A stretch of 64,000 nucleotides of DNA from Clostridiales bacterium (GTDB lineage Bacteria > Bacillota > Clostridia > Peptostreptococcales > Anaerovoracaceae): NCBI GenBank assembly GCA_015058145.1, contig SVCX01000002.1, positions 1 through 64,000 of the forward strand, written 5' to 3'. This document shows positions 26,713 to 37,446 of this stretch, one piece after another. Each line of letters begins with the position of its first letter. Positions within the stretch are counted from its first letter, which is position 1. The translations under genes were made by a program, and so were the position numbers. The notes below the pieces were generated by a model. That model saw only the letters and a list, made by a program, of their open reading frames with translations, made no database searches and was not told where the DNA came from.

Positions 26713-27918
26713 TCAAACAGATTGTTTCTTGAAATAACTACAAACAGTTTCTATAACATACTCAACCTCCTCATCTGTCAGTTCAGGGAATACCGGAAGA
26801 CAGACGGAGCGCTTGCAAACACTTTCGGAAACTGGTAAGTCTCCTTCCTTATATCCAAGATCGTTAAATGCCTTTTGTAAATGCAGTGGGACAGGATAGA
26901 ACATGCCTGCTCCAACGCCATGTTCGCCAAGATAACTAATCATACCGTCTTTGTCGTCCGTCAGGAAAACATACTGATGCCAGCATGGGGTGATTGTGTC
27001 ATCAGCTTCTGGCGGCAGATGAACAGGAAGATCAGCAAAAGCTTTATTATATCTTGCAGCAATGGAATCCCTCTTGCTATTATACTCATCAAGTTTTTTC
27101 AGTTTGACACTGAGCACTGCAGCTTGAATGCTGTCCAGACGTGAATTGCCGCCAATCAGGTAGTTATAATACTTATACGGATCATAGAGCTCTGTGGCTT
27201 CCTGTGCACTCTCTACAAATGAACCTGTATCAACACCCAGGATTTCGGCTGCCTGGAATCCACCCTTGCCTCCTGCGTGGGCTTTCAATGCACGTGTTAC
27301 CATTGCAACACTGTCGTCATTTGTTGTGACCATACCACCGTCTCCAAACGCTCCAAGGTTTTTCGTCGGGTAGAAAGAAAAACCTGAAGCAGTGCCAATG
27401 GTACCAGCTTTTTTACCTTTGTATGCACTGCCTATAGCTTGGCAAGAGTCCTCAATAACAACCAGTCCATGCTTCTCTGCAATTTGATTGATTTCATCAC
27501 CCGCGTAAGGGCTTCCGAAAATGTGAACCGGTAAAATTGCCTTTGTTTTTTCTGTTATCAGTTTCTCGACTGAATCGGGATCGATGTTATAATCCGTTTC
27601 TCTGACGTCTGCAAATACCGGAATGGCACCTATTGCACTAATTGCTTCTGCAGTTGCAAAGAATGAAAATGCTGTTGTTATTACTTCATCACCAGCCCTC
27701 ACTCCACAAGCACGCAGAGCTAACTCTAGTGAATCAGTTCCGCTCGCACATGAAATGACATGCTTGACGTCTAAATATTCTGCCATTTCTGCTTCAAAAT
27801 CTTTTACTGCTTTTCCCTCGATATAACCGCAACTTCTGCTTACATCTACAATTGCTTTCTCCACATCTTCTTTTATGCCTTCATATTGCCGTTTCAAATC
27901 AAAAAAAGGTATATTCAT
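26713..27918 (-). CDS. DegT/DnrJ/EryC1/StrS family sugar aminotransferase
   Basis: MNIPFFDLKRQYEGIKEDVEKAI; 'CASGTDSLELALRACGVRAGDEVITTAFSFFATAEAIS'; 'FSFYPTKNLGAFGDGGMVTTND'. Confidence 0.95.
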   Translation of the reverse strand: MNIPFFDLKRQYEGIKEDVEKAIVDVSRSCGYIEGKAVKDFEAEMAEYLDVKHVISCASGTDSLELALRACGVRAGDEVITTAFSFFATAEAISAIGAIPVFADVRETDYNIDPDSVEKLITEKTKAILPVHIFGSPYAGDEINQIAEKHGLVVIEDSCQAIGSAYKGKKAGTIGTASGFSFYPTKNLGAFGDGGMVTTNDDSVAMVTRALKAHAGGKGGFQAAEILGVDTGSFVESAQEATELYDPYKYYNYLIGGNSRLDSIQAAVLSVKLKKLDEYNSKRDSIAARYNKAFADLPVHLPPEADDTITPCWHQYVFLTDDKDGMISYLGEHGVGAGMFYPVPLHLQKAFNDLGYKEGDLPVSESVCKRSVCLPVFPELTDEEVEYVIETVCSYFKKQSV

Positions 27919-27990
27919 ATTCTTTTCTCCTTCATACAGTGCCATAATGTTGCATTCTATTTTACCATAGAGCCAAATCTATAATCAACG

Positions 27991-29016
27991 TTAAATGTTC
28001 CATCGCATTATTACTTTGCCAAACGATTTATGCGCATCAGTTTCAAATGCATTCTTGATATCCGTAATCGTACTGACTTCATTAACTGACTCTACGATAT
28101 TGCCCAGATAATCAATTATTTCGGGATGATCTCTATACATAGCTACGGTCTTTTCAAAGTCCTTTACACCGCTCCTGCTTGTACCGAACATCCGGATACC
28201 CTTCTCAAGAATCATTCTAGTATTCACCGGTACCGGATACTCACTGACACCCATTATCGCAATCGTCGACTCAGGCTTGATTAAATCTATAATCTGCTCT
28301 ATCGCTACAGGGCTTCCATTTCCACCGACACACTCAAACGCATGATCCATAGTAAAACCATCTGGAATCTCGTCCGTCAGATATGTTTCATCAACGAAGG
28401 TGAAATCGCTGAGTTTTTCCGGGATCTGACCGAAGACAACAATCTTTGAATCTGGATATTCATACTTAAGGAACAGAGATGTGATATATCCCAGATTACC
28501 GTCTCCCCATACTCCTATGACATCACGTCTCGCATGAGCGATTTTGTCAAACCTGGAGATAGCATGCACTGACACTGAAACAATTTCTGTGAACGCTGCC
28601 GTCTCTCTATTAATATCGTCAGGCAATTTCACCAACCTCTTTGGTGATATCTCAACTAGTTCCTGCAAAAATCCATCCTGCGACGAAGCGCAGAACTTTG
28701 ATGATCTGAGATAGTTTTCTGCAATATAATCATCTTCTTCCACAGGAACATTCGGTACCATAACTACTAATTCTCCCGACTTAAATGTACCTGTTGGGTC
28801 AAAGGCCACTTCGCCTATTCCTTCATGAATTAGCGCCATTGGCAGTTTCTTTGCCAATACTTTTTTGTCTCTGGTTCCAAGATAATAACGCATATCAGCA
28901 TTGCAGATGGAGAGATGCGTAGGTCTAACTATAGCATTCTCTCCAAAAATATTAATATCTTCCACCGCAACCTCAAATCTTCTTGGTTCAACCAGCCTGT
29001 AAACAGTGTTAAGCAT
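27991..29016 (-). CDS. tarJ: Zinc alcohol dehydrogenase family, ribitol-5-phosphate dehydrogenase-like (TarJ)
   Basis: MDR-type sequence 'VRPTHLSICNADMRYYLGTRD...PMALIHEGIGEV', overlapping a downstream-start TarI-like gene by 8 nt. Confidence 0.8.
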   Translation of the reverse strand: MLNTVYRLVEPRRFEVAVEDINIFGENAIVRPTHLSICNADMRYYLGTRDKKVLAKKLPMALIHEGIGEVAFDPTGTFKSGELVVMVPNVPVEEDDYIAENYLRSSKFCASSQDGFLQELVEISPKRLVKLPDDINRETAAFTEIVSVSVHAISRFDKIAHARRDVIGVWGDGNLGYITSLFLKYEYPDSKIVVFGQIPEKLSDFTFVDETYLTDEIPDGFTMDHAFECVGGNGSPVAIEQIIDLIKPESTIAIMGVSEYPVPVNTRMILEKGIRMFGTSRSGVKDFEKTVAMYRDHPEIIDYLGNIVESVNEVSTITDIKNAFETDAHKSFGKVIMRWNI

Positions 29017-29719
29017 CTTCTTCCTCCACTAGAGATCTAGCAACTCTAAGATCATAAGGATACGTTATCTTCATGTTAAGTGTATCTCCATTCACGAGCG
29101 CCACTTTCTCACCCTTTATCACAAATATCTTTGCACCATCAGTAAGAATATCTTTTTCCTCCTCCGTTAAAGACATATACAATTCTTTGAACTTTTTCGC
29201 CTTGAAAGACTGTGGCGTCTGTCCCTGATACATTTTCTTTCTTTCTGGAATTTCAGAAATAATTGTTCCATCTTCAGATACAACGATCGTATCCGTTGCG
29301 CTGATTACGGTATCACAGGCGTCGTATTGCTTAAGTGCTTCAATATTATCTTTTATGATTCTATGCGATACAAATGGTCTTACACTATCGTGAGTTACGA
29401 GCACTGTATTATCATCCAACTTTCCTTGTTGCTCTATATACTGAATGGCGTTCATGATTGTGTCATTTCTCTTCTCTCCGCCTTCTATGACAACTACTTT
29501 TTCGATTGCGTCAGGAATGAATTTCTCAATCAGGTCTTTTGTCTTCTCAACCCACATTGAAGGGCAAAGAACTATCACTTCATCAAATTCTTTCTCAACG
29601 AAGAATTTTTCTATTGTGTAGACAATAATCGGTTTATCCTTGATTGATAGATACTGTTTAGGCTTGTCGCCTCCCATGCGTGCACCTACCCCGCCAGCCA
29701 GTATTGCTCCGTATATCAT
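29009..29719 (-). CDS. tarI: IspD/TarI family cytidylyltransferase (D-ribitol-5-phosphate cytidylyltransferase likely by context)
   Basis: MIYGAILAGGVGARMGGDKPKQYLSIKDKPIIVYTIEKF; 'VLVTHDSVRPFVSHRII'. Confidence 0.85.
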   Translation of the reverse strand: MIYGAILAGGVGARMGGDKPKQYLSIKDKPIIVYTIEKFFVEKEFDEVIVLCPSMWVEKTKDLIEKFIPDAIEKVVVIEGGEKRNDTIMNAIQYIEQQGKLDDNTVLVTHDSVRPFVSHRIIKDNIEALKQYDACDTVISATDTIVVSEDGTIISEIPERKKMYQGQTPQSFKAKKFKELYMSLTEEEKDILTDGAKIFVIKGEKVALVNGDTLNMKITYPYDLRVARSLVEEEDA

Positions 29720-29739
29720 TTCTGCCTCCCTTTAATAAT

Positions 29740-31581
29740 CTATCTTGCTTTAACTTTCATTGGCTTGGAGAATGCCCCGTACATTTTTCCTCCTGCCACA
29801 TATCTCACCGCGCGGACTTTATAGTAATACTTCTTGCCACGTTTAAGTTTTTTATCTTTTATCGACAGTTTCTTCTTGCTTACTGTCCTGATAAGTACGT
29901 ATCCGCTCTTCTTTTTATTGGATCTGTAAATTTGGTATGCGCTGGCGCGCTTTGTTTTAGTCCATTTGATTCTGGCTTTATGCTTTTTCAGAGCTTTCGC
30001 TGATTTCATCTTGACTCTTTCAGGCCTTTTGTGACTAATCAGTTTGCCGTCTTCATCAAATTCTACTTTTTTCCCTTTTATTTTAGCCTTGCCTGTATAT
30101 CTGAATCCTCTTTCCGGGTCAAGATAATACAATGACTTGTCTTTCCATAGCCAACCTTTGCAGATTAGGCCTCCGGGCGTGTAATACTGATAACGTTTTT
30201 TGCTGCCCTGCACGCTAACCCATCCGGACATGGCCTTCTCGTCGGACTTTCCATTGTTATTCATGTCTTTGATGAGCCGCACCTGATTGTTGTTGACATC
30301 CACAATTAAGGTGGCTCTGTGCCCTGCTACTGCATAATTATATCCGTAATTTCTAAGCCTCTTTACCTGTGTGCTTATTGAGGAGCTAAATCCATGGTCC
30401 TCCTCAAATGACCAAATCGGCGTAACGCAATTGAGATAGTTTGTCTTCGATGACGTGCTTAATGCGTGATGGCTTACTTTAAGCATATCACAGTTTAACG
30501 CACTTCCGTACCTTTCCACCTGTTTGGTCTCTTCCTGTTTTTCAGTATCTCCTGCGGACAAAAACCTGAAATTACCACACTGCACCAGCACTGTCAGAGA
30601 ACAGTTGTTGAGGCAGTGTCCATTTTTAGAGCCGCAAACACCATGCTGGCTTTTGAATTGGTTGACTGTATACTCACCAATAGGCCCGATTACAGTGAAT
30701 ACTACAGCGCCGACGCTGAATGTATTTGTTCGCCTGGCGTTAGGACCATAAACGGTCTGGGTGTTTTCCTTTTTGCTTTCTATCACAATTTCTTTATGAT
30801 TCCTGAAGGATGGTTTGAGGAATACTAGTTCTCCGATTCTTCCTTCTGCAATATCCAGATTATGAGCATATCTGGATTCAATCGAGTATCCTTTCGGAGT
30901 ATAGTAATTCTTGCAGAGTTCCAAATCAGGCAGGTACAGTCTGTTCACTTTGAAGTTACTGCAGATGTCATCCAACCCGCCAGTGTGATCACTGTGAAGA
31001 TGGCTGATATAAACATCTAGCTCTTTGACTCCAATCTTTTTAAGGGTGCTCACAATTGTTGAATGGTATACAGCCGAACTATTATTCCTCGGCTCAATCG
31101 CGCCCGTATCCATCAATAGATACTTGCCATTTGACTCAATCAGTACCGCGTCTCCATATCTGTCACTGCTAACCTTAGAACCATTGGCACGATGCAGGTA
31201 TATGCCATAAATCCGCATGGATTTCCTGTACCTTGATGTATTCTCCAGTAAACTGCCTGAAGACCGTCCGTAATCTTTTATGATTATCTCCGGTTCTTCT
31301 TCAGGTTCTTCTGTTGACTCCTCCTCATCACTTTTTGCAGCAACAGTTGCTTCCTGTTCATCAGTAATGTTTTCGGTATTCTCTTCTGATATTTCTTCCT
31401 GCGCTTCCTCTGATATGTCCTGTTGGATGTCCTGCGTCTGAACCGTTTCCGGAACCGCCTCTTCCAGTTCTTCCTCTGCAAAAGACCAAGTCGGGGTCAC
31501 GGAAAAAACCATTGCCAAACTGATGCTGCCCACTATTATGTTTCTCGAAATACTATTCCTCTTCTTCAATCTGTTCCTCAT
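29740..31581 (-). CDS. Secreted metallo-beta-lactamase-fold (ComEC-like) protein with cell-wall-binding-like repeats and FnIII
   Basis: 'ELDVYISHLHSDHTGGLDDICSNF'; 'LKVSHHALSTSSKTNYLN'; 'GWLWKDKSLYYLDPERGFRYTG'. Confidence 0.8.
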   Translation of the reverse strand: MRNRLKKRNSISRNIIVGSISLAMVFSVTPTWSFAEEELEEAVPETVQTQDIQQDISEEAQEEISEENTENITDEQEATVAAKSDEEESTEEPEEEPEIIIKDYGRSSGSLLENTSRYRKSMRIYGIYLHRANGSKVSSDRYGDAVLIESNGKYLLMDTGAIEPRNNSSAVYHSTIVSTLKKIGVKELDVYISHLHSDHTGGLDDICSNFKVNRLYLPDLELCKNYYTPKGYSIESRYAHNLDIAEGRIGELVFLKPSFRNHKEIVIESKKENTQTVYGPNARRTNTFSVGAVVFTVIGPIGEYTVNQFKSQHGVCGSKNGHCLNNCSLTVLVQCGNFRFLSAGDTEKQEETKQVERYGSALNCDMLKVSHHALSTSSKTNYLNCVTPIWSFEEDHGFSSSISTQVKRLRNYGYNYAVAGHRATLIVDVNNNQVRLIKDMNNNGKSDEKAMSGWVSVQGSKKRYQYYTPGGLICKGWLWKDKSLYYLDPERGFRYTGKAKIKGKKVEFDEDGKLISHKRPERVKMKSAKALKKHKARIKWTKTKRASAYQIYRSNKKKSGYVLIRTVSKKKLSIKDKKLKRGKKYYYKVRAVRYVAGGKMYGAFSKPMKVKAR

Positions 31582-33562
31582 TCTGTACTTCAGACTGATC
31601 CACCGCCTGCCCGTCAGATGTATCTCCCGGTTCTTCAGTCAATTTCTTATAAACGGCTCTAAGAGTAATGTCGCGGGTCATCTGAAGTTCTTTAAGATAC
31701 ACATCTAACTCTTCCGAGGTGTATCTTTCTTCCGTTTCAGCATCCATCCAGCAATCAAAGACGTAACCCTCCTTTGGTGGTGCTTCCGCGCGATCGGTTT
31801 CAGCTATTATTTCACCATATTCAACTGGTTCGCTTGTCCAGAGTACGGTATCATCCTCATCCTTCCATGTGACGGTAAAGGTCTTAGTGGTTGGCTTGAA
31901 CTGTGCAGCATATGTAACATCACCGTTCACAGTCAGTTCTTGCAATTCCTTCGGGGTGTAGACCACCCCAGTTTTCTTATCTTTCCAACCTGTGAATGCA
32001 TAGGTGTGTCCTTCATCCTCGTCTTTTACAGGCACATTACCCTTATATGACAACCTGCTATACCTTTTGACTTTGTCCTCTTTTATGATTTTACCGCCGT
32101 CTTCATCCTCATACTTCCAGGTAACTGTGCAGACCGTCGGCAGCCATTGACTTAAGTTCTTCTCAAACTGAGGCGTCCACTGTTTCAGATAACCAGCCTT
32201 CTTCGGATGGTTGATATCGTTCATATAGAGACAGAACGTGTTTCCCTTGAGTTTCGTCAGGGAAGAATTGCTCCACATATCAATGATTTCAATACGGTTT
32301 CTGGTGTCATCTTTAGCCCTTTTGCCGTATCTCTTCTGAGCGTTAAAGAGCAATGACCTCATCTTAGCGTACTGCTGTCCGTAACTTTTGAACTGTCTGA
32401 CGTCCCTTACTGTGAAGAAGACGACCTGACAGCCTGGCCATCTGTTGTACGCATATGCAGTGATGTAGTCTATCGCGCCGGCTACCGTGTTTCCTTTATT
32501 ATAAAGTTGAGATAAATATTTATTCGCATCGGCGTCACCCGTCAACTTATTGAAATCAACTCCTCCGAGCGATCCGAGGGGTACTCCCTTGAAAGAATCG
32601 TTCAGAGACAGCTGACATACGAAGACATCAGGGTCATACGTCGAATTTTTATTGCACCACTTCGGGAGCCGTTCCACATAACTACCGCCTATTTTGGACC
32701 GGGCAAGTGTCGTTCCTGAAACAGCGGCCTTCCTGCTCTTGCTGCCGTTTCTCTTATCCATGTATTCGACGAAACTGACGCCACCAGAATACTTGCCTGC
32801 GGTAATCGAGCTGCCCAGAAACAGGAATGTATGTCCTTTCAAAGCGCCCGCATATCCTGAAGTGCCAGCGTTTCCCAAGGAATAAGCACTTCCATTGCCG
32901 TTTCCGGCACTGGTCTTATTGGTCTTGACAGCTTTTGCTTTAGTGTAACTGGTTCTCTTGTTTCCAACATAGGCCCTGATCTTGTAGAAATATTTCGTAT
33001 TCTTTTTGAGCCCTGTATCCAAGTATGTGAATCCAATTGTCTTGTGAACCAGCTTGTATCCTTTGTTCTTCTTAGTCGACCGGTAAACGAGAAATCCCGT
33101 TGCGCCCGGAGCTCCTGTCATCTTCAGGTGCACTTTACAATCACATTTATCAATTATTTTAAGCCCTGGTTTTTTCAGCACTATCTTGCACTTGGCAGTG
33201 CCGCTGAATTTGCTGTAAACCCGCTTATTCGCGTTGGAATACGATTTGATTTTGAAATAATAAGTTTTGCCTGTTTTAAGACCAGTAATGATTGCCTTGT
33301 TTGTTTTCACGTCGGCAGCCTTGGAGTATTTACCCTTTTTCTTCGTTGCAACATAAAAGACATATCCTGCTGCACCGCTTACAGTAGCGCATGATACTTT
33401 TGCTGATACAGCACTTGCACAAGTTGCTTTGACCTTAGCTGGCTGCTTTATGGTAATAATCGAAGCGTCTGCCGTGACTGTCATGATAGACAGCGCCATC
33501 ACAACCGTCAAAAACAAACATACTGTTCTTTTCCACTTCATATGCTTTATGCTTTCTTTCAT
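31553..33562 (-). CDS. Secreted FnIII / SGNH-hydrolase-like / InlB B-repeat-like surface protein
   Basis: Signal peptide; 'HTFLFLGSSITAGKYSGGVSFVEYMDKRNG', 'VCQLSLNDSFKG'; 'FTGWKDKKTGVVYTPKELQELTVNGDVTYAAQF'. Confidence 0.8.
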   Translation of the reverse strand: MKESIKHMKWKRTVCLFLTVVMALSIMTVTADASIITIKQPAKVKATCASAVSAKVSCATVSGAAGYVFYVATKKKGKYSKAADVKTNKAIITGLKTGKTYYFKIKSYSNANKRVYSKFSGTAKCKIVLKKPGLKIIDKCDCKVHLKMTGAPGATGFLVYRSTKKNKGYKLVHKTIGFTYLDTGLKKNTKYFYKIRAYVGNKRTSYTKAKAVKTNKTSAGNGNGSAYSLGNAGTSGYAGALKGHTFLFLGSSITAGKYSGGVSFVEYMDKRNGSKSRKAAVSGTTLARSKIGGSYVERLPKWCNKNSTYDPDVFVCQLSLNDSFKGVPLGSLGGVDFNKLTGDADANKYLSQLYNKGNTVAGAIDYITAYAYNRWPGCQVVFFTVRDVRQFKSYGQQYAKMRSLLFNAQKRYGKRAKDDTRNRIEIIDMWSNSSLTKLKGNTFCLYMNDINHPKKAGYLKQWTPQFEKNLSQWLPTVCTVTWKYEDEDGGKIIKEDKVKRYSRLSYKGNVPVKDEDEGHTYAFTGWKDKKTGVVYTPKELQELTVNGDVTYAAQFKPTTKTFTVTWKDEDDTVLWTSEPVEYGEIIAETDRAEAPPKEGYVFDCWMDAETEERYTSEELDVYLKELQMTRDITLRAVYKKLTEEPGDTSDGQAVDQSEVQNEEQIEEEE

Positions 33563-33633
33563 TTCTCTAATCCTTACCCGGTCTACCTATCAGATGCCTA
33601 TCTTATTAATTATATCCTAAATGCCTCAGCCCT

Positions 33634-34818
33634 TCAATGTTGAGGCTTTTTTGTCACCAGTACCGTCCTGTTCGGGAAGAATACATCTAACACGGCATTT
33701 CTCATTTTCTTCCACGGCACTGCCTGGAATACTATCGCAACAACTGCTCCTAATCCGTATGTGACGAATGCAAATACCCATATTCTGATCAGAGGGCTGT
33801 CTATATATCCATAGAGCCAGTGATAGTTGAACATGATTCTCAGGAACAGCCAGTGAACGAGATAGATGATCAGTGTGGCCGCAGATATCTTCTTGATAAT
33901 ATATTTTGCTTTTTCACCGAACTGCTTCGTCGATAATCCATTCGTAATCAGAAGGAACAACGCCACATTTTTGAAAAAAGTCGTAATTGTAAACTTGCCG
34001 TTGATCCAGTTGCAGTCGCTGTATCCTGTAATATCAAATATGATGATGCTTGCAGCTGTCGAAACGATAAGCGATGCGAGCCCCGCCAAATAAATCAGTT
34101 TTCTTGCTCTTTTACTTGGTCTGTAGGTGTACAGGTAATACCCGAGAACCATCCAGAATGAATACTGGCAAATGCTCTCAAGCGGGGTATACGAAGCAAT
34201 CAGTTCAACGGTTTCCTCATGCGGAATGCGCGGTGTACCGACAATCGTGTTAACAAATAACGCTGACAGCATCAGAATCAGACCGTATTTGTAAACGTTC
34301 TTATCATCAGCCTTCGTAATGCACCTGAAAAACGGAACCATGATATATAAAGTGATGATCATAGGAATGTACCACATATGAGGCGGCTGGACGATCCACT
34401 CATGAATGAACATCGATTTTGTGAACACGGCCCCATGCACCACCACCTTGCGGTATATTCTGTCCAAGGCGTAAATCAGACTCCAGAATACATAAGCTGC
34501 CGCCATTTTAGGTATGTTCTTGCTCCACACTTTCCTGGCAGTAACATTTCTCTGAGGCGTTAGAAAGAATATTCCGCTGACCATGACAAACAGCACTGTC
34601 GGCGATGCAAACAGTGCCATGTATCCGGCTAAAACCTGCCATTGGTCACTTCCAGCTCCAACAACCTGATAATCATAATACGGCAGCGACATTCTGGTCG
34701 CATGTACCAATACAACCATAAGGCATGATACACATCTCAGAATATCAACCGAATAGTCTCTTCCTCCTGTCACGAAAAGACGCGGAGCATTGTACTGTAA
34801 TGTCTCGGATTCACTCAT
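33634..34818 (-). CDS. Acyltransferase family 3 (OafA/WecH-like) membrane protein
   Basis: 'DYSVDILRCVSCLMVVLVHATRMSLPYYDY'; multiple TM segments. Confidence 0.85.
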   Translation of the reverse strand: MSESETLQYNAPRLFVTGGRDYSVDILRCVSCLMVVLVHATRMSLPYYDYQVVGAGSDQWQVLAGYMALFASPTVLFVMVSGIFFLTPQRNVTARKVWSKNIPKMAAAYVFWSLIYALDRIYRKVVVHGAVFTKSMFIHEWIVQPPHMWYIPMIITLYIMVPFFRCITKADDKNVYKYGLILMLSALFVNTIVGTPRIPHEETVELIASYTPLESICQYSFWMVLGYYLYTYRPSKRARKLIYLAGLASLIVSTAASIIIFDITGYSDCNWINGKFTITTFFKNVALFLLITNGLSTKQFGEKAKYIIKKISAATLIIYLVHWLFLRIMFNYHWLYGYIDSPLIRIWVFAFVTYGLGAVVAIVFQAVPWKKMRNAVLDVFFPNRTVLVTKKPQH

Positions 34819-34854
34819 TTATTTGCTATTCCTCCGCAGTTAATTTTATAATAC

Positions 34855-37446
34855 TCACAGACCTATTGCCTCACAGATTCTTCGGCAGTTTTCATGGTCC
34901 GTATATGCAAAGAAACGATCAACGCGTTCCTCATACATGCTATCCTCTGGACAGTCAAGCTCAATCATGTTCACAATTGTGCTGACTGTATCTTCATAGT
35001 TGTAAGTTACCGGGCCAAAGCCATCCGTATCATAGTTAAAATAGCCCTTGTCGCTTGTATGGCTTCCAAAGAACAGTTTTTCATCAAACTGGCTATAAAC
35101 CACAGGTTTTTTCATGTACGCGTGATCTGCAACAACACTGGAGTAGTCGGTGACCATCAGCGAACTCCTGCAGATCACATCATTGTAACTAAAGTCAGGT
35201 TCAGCAATTTTAATGACATCGTTTCCCACGAAAGCGTCACGATTATTCGTGAAAAGCGGATGGACACAGAATAAACCGTTATATCCTTTCCTCTTCATCA
35301 CACCAACAATTCTCTCATCATTGATCATTCTGTTGTAGAATCTACAGTATTCTGTTTCTGCAAATGCATTGCTTTCTGCAAGTTTATAAGAACCGGAAAT
35401 GGAATCAAGGTTCATGTACTTTCTCCAAGTTGGCGCGAAAACGACAAGTCTTTCTCTTCGATCTATCAAATAATCATTCCTTGCAAAGCCTGTTAGCGCA
35501 ATTTGTTCTTTCTTATATCCATAAGCTTCGTTTCTAATAATCGATTCATGCTCTTTTTTGGCTGATGTGATAAACAACGAAATGTTTCTCTTTTGCTTAC
35601 AGCCCCAGGATGACATATCACCAAACGTTACACCATGCTGCAAGAAAACAAATTCATGTTTGATCATATCCTGAACATACTTCTGGTCAGAACCAAACGG
35701 GGTCAGCAGCCAGTAAGCCCACTGAGAGGAAATCAGCTTATCAGAAGCCAGAAACAGCGCCAGATACTCTTCAGATCCGTAATCAACCATATTCCCGTAT
35801 TCACTCAATCTGGTGAAATCCGGAGAATCCTTAGATACAGCAAAGTAAATGCGATATTTTCTTTTCAGTTTACTGCTGCACAAATACTTAAACAGTGCTT
35901 CCGCATTATCTCCCGCGCGGTCTCCTCTGTCGACAAGCAGTAAAATTGGTTTTCCTTTGTGCAGGGCTTCCGCACGCTTTCTGATTCTATAGACTGAATC
36001 AGAACATGTTTTTTTCAGTATATTGTCAAAAGCTCCGCCCAGCGTTTTTATGATTTTTCTGTTGGCATCGGTCATGCGGATGACTCTACCGTCTGACAGA
36101 ACCAGACAATGACCCGCTTTGAAAAATGAATTCTTCACATCGGTCAGTCTGGAGAATCTACCATATCCCATGCCCATAATACGGGATGAACCATCCCTGT
36201 TGTTCACGATATGAAACTCAAATTGCTCTCCGGGTTTCAGCGGCAAATCCACACGGAAGACTCTGCCTTGAAAAACTGTTTTACCCTCGACTGTTTTCGT
36301 GTCGAGATACGGAGCCTTGTAATAATCGAGCGGATAGTTACCATTTTTCCCCTTAACCACAACTGAATGCGTATCGTCAAACAGTTCGCTTCTGTCACGT
36401 CCCTCTAAATGGAGATGCCCGTTTTCGATTCCGGCAATATCGAGAAGAACTCTGGCATGATTTGTTATATATGTGCCGGCGACCTCTGTGGAAGCGCCTT
36501 TGAACTGAAGCATATATGCTTTCAGATTGAGTGGTGTTTTTTTGACCTCACAGATTATGTTATCATCAATCTGTTCCATAGTTTGGTGAAGTAATGCAAT
36601 ATAATCCTTCTTTTCGTTATCATCGAGAATGCTGTCGGGAATCGGCTCCGCAAACTTCCATTTGATATCATATGTAATCAAATACTGAATGTAAGAAATG
36701 ACCTGTCCGTATTTCTCTTTGGACATATCAATCAACCTGCCGTAGACGTTTCTGACGACAGGAATGTACCAGCTTTTGTTCTCTTTTCTTGAATCGACTT
36801 TTGAATTGTTCTCTCTTCTTTTTCTGTACTCGTATACAGCGTCTCTGGAAACAGCGTACTTCCCACGTTTCAATATGATTTCGTTGATAAAAGGAACATC
36901 TTCCGTAATGAACAGATTATTACTGAGCCGCAGGCCTTCCAATGCTTCGCGTTTTATAATCGTTGAGCTTGCAGATAGTTGGACGAATGTATGCTCTTCC
37001 GTTATATCAACAACCTTACTTTCCTTGAATTTATAGTCAAGATCATGGATAAACCCGGTCTTCCGTTCAAAAAGCTTGATTCTGCATGCAGTAACATCCA
37101 CCTCATCATAGTGCGCATCCAAAAACGGCAGTAATATCTCAAAGGCGTCCGTCTGCCACCGATCATCCGAATCGAGCATATTAACAAAACGCCCCTTGGC
37201 CCTGGCCAATCCCACGTTTCTCGCTGCCGAAACGCCTGCATTCTCCTGGTAGATATACTCAATATTATCCGGATAGCGACTCACATACTGCTCGCTGATT
37301 TCTCTTGTGTTGTCAGTACTACCGTCATCAACGATGATCACCTGAAAGTGATCAGCGAAACCTATCGTCTGATGAATCAGGCTGTCGATCGTCTCTGAAA
37401 TATACTGCCCGTTATTGTATGTTGGTATTATGATGCTGAATATCAT
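34855..37446 (-). CDS. Bifunctional GT2 glycosyltransferase / CDP-glycerol glycerophosphotransferase (paralogue of 22142-24817)
   Basis: MIFSIIIPTYNNGQYISETIDSLIHQTIGFADHFQVIIVDDGSTDNTREI; 'FLQHGVTFGDMSSWGCKQKRN', 'FAPTWRKYMN', 'SSLMVTDYSSVVADHAYMKKPVVYSQFD'. Start at internal Met overlapping the upstream TAA (TAATG). Confidence 0.9.
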   Translation of the reverse strand: MIFSIIIPTYNNGQYISETIDSLIHQTIGFADHFQVIIVDDGSTDNTREISEQYVSRYPDNIEYIYQENAGVSAARNVGLARAKGRFVNMLDSDDRWQTDAFEILLPFLDAHYDEVDVTACRIKLFERKTGFIHDLDYKFKESKVVDITEEHTFVQLSASSTIIKREALEGLRLSNNLFITEDVPFINEIILKRGKYAVSRDAVYEYRKRRENNSKVDSRKENKSWYIPVVRNVYGRLIDMSKEKYGQVISYIQYLITYDIKWKFAEPIPDSILDDNEKKDYIALLHQTMEQIDDNIICEVKKTPLNLKAYMLQFKGASTEVAGTYITNHARVLLDIAGIENGHLHLEGRDRSELFDDTHSVVVKGKNGNYPLDYYKAPYLDTKTVEGKTVFQGRVFRVDLPLKPGEQFEFHIVNNRDGSSRIMGMGYGRFSRLTDVKNSFFKAGHCLVLSDGRVIRMTDANRKIIKTLGGAFDNILKKTCSDSVYRIRKRAEALHKGKPILLLVDRGDRAGDNAEALFKYLCSSKLKRKYRIYFAVSKDSPDFTRLSEYGNMVDYGSEEYLALFLASDKLISSQWAYWLLTPFGSDQKYVQDMIKHEFVFLQHGVTFGDMSSWGCKQKRNISLFITSAKKEHESIIRNEAYGYKKEQIALTGFARNDYLIDRRERLVVFAPTWRKYMNLDSISGSYKLAESNAFAETEYCRFYNRMINDERIVGVMKRKGYNGLFCVHPLFTNNRDAFVGNDVIKIAEPDFSYNDVICRSSLMVTDYSSVVADHAYMKKPVVYSQFDEKLFFGSHTSDKGYFNYDTDGFGPVTYNYEDTVSTIVNMIELDCPEDSMYEERVDRFFAYTDHENCRRICEAIGL

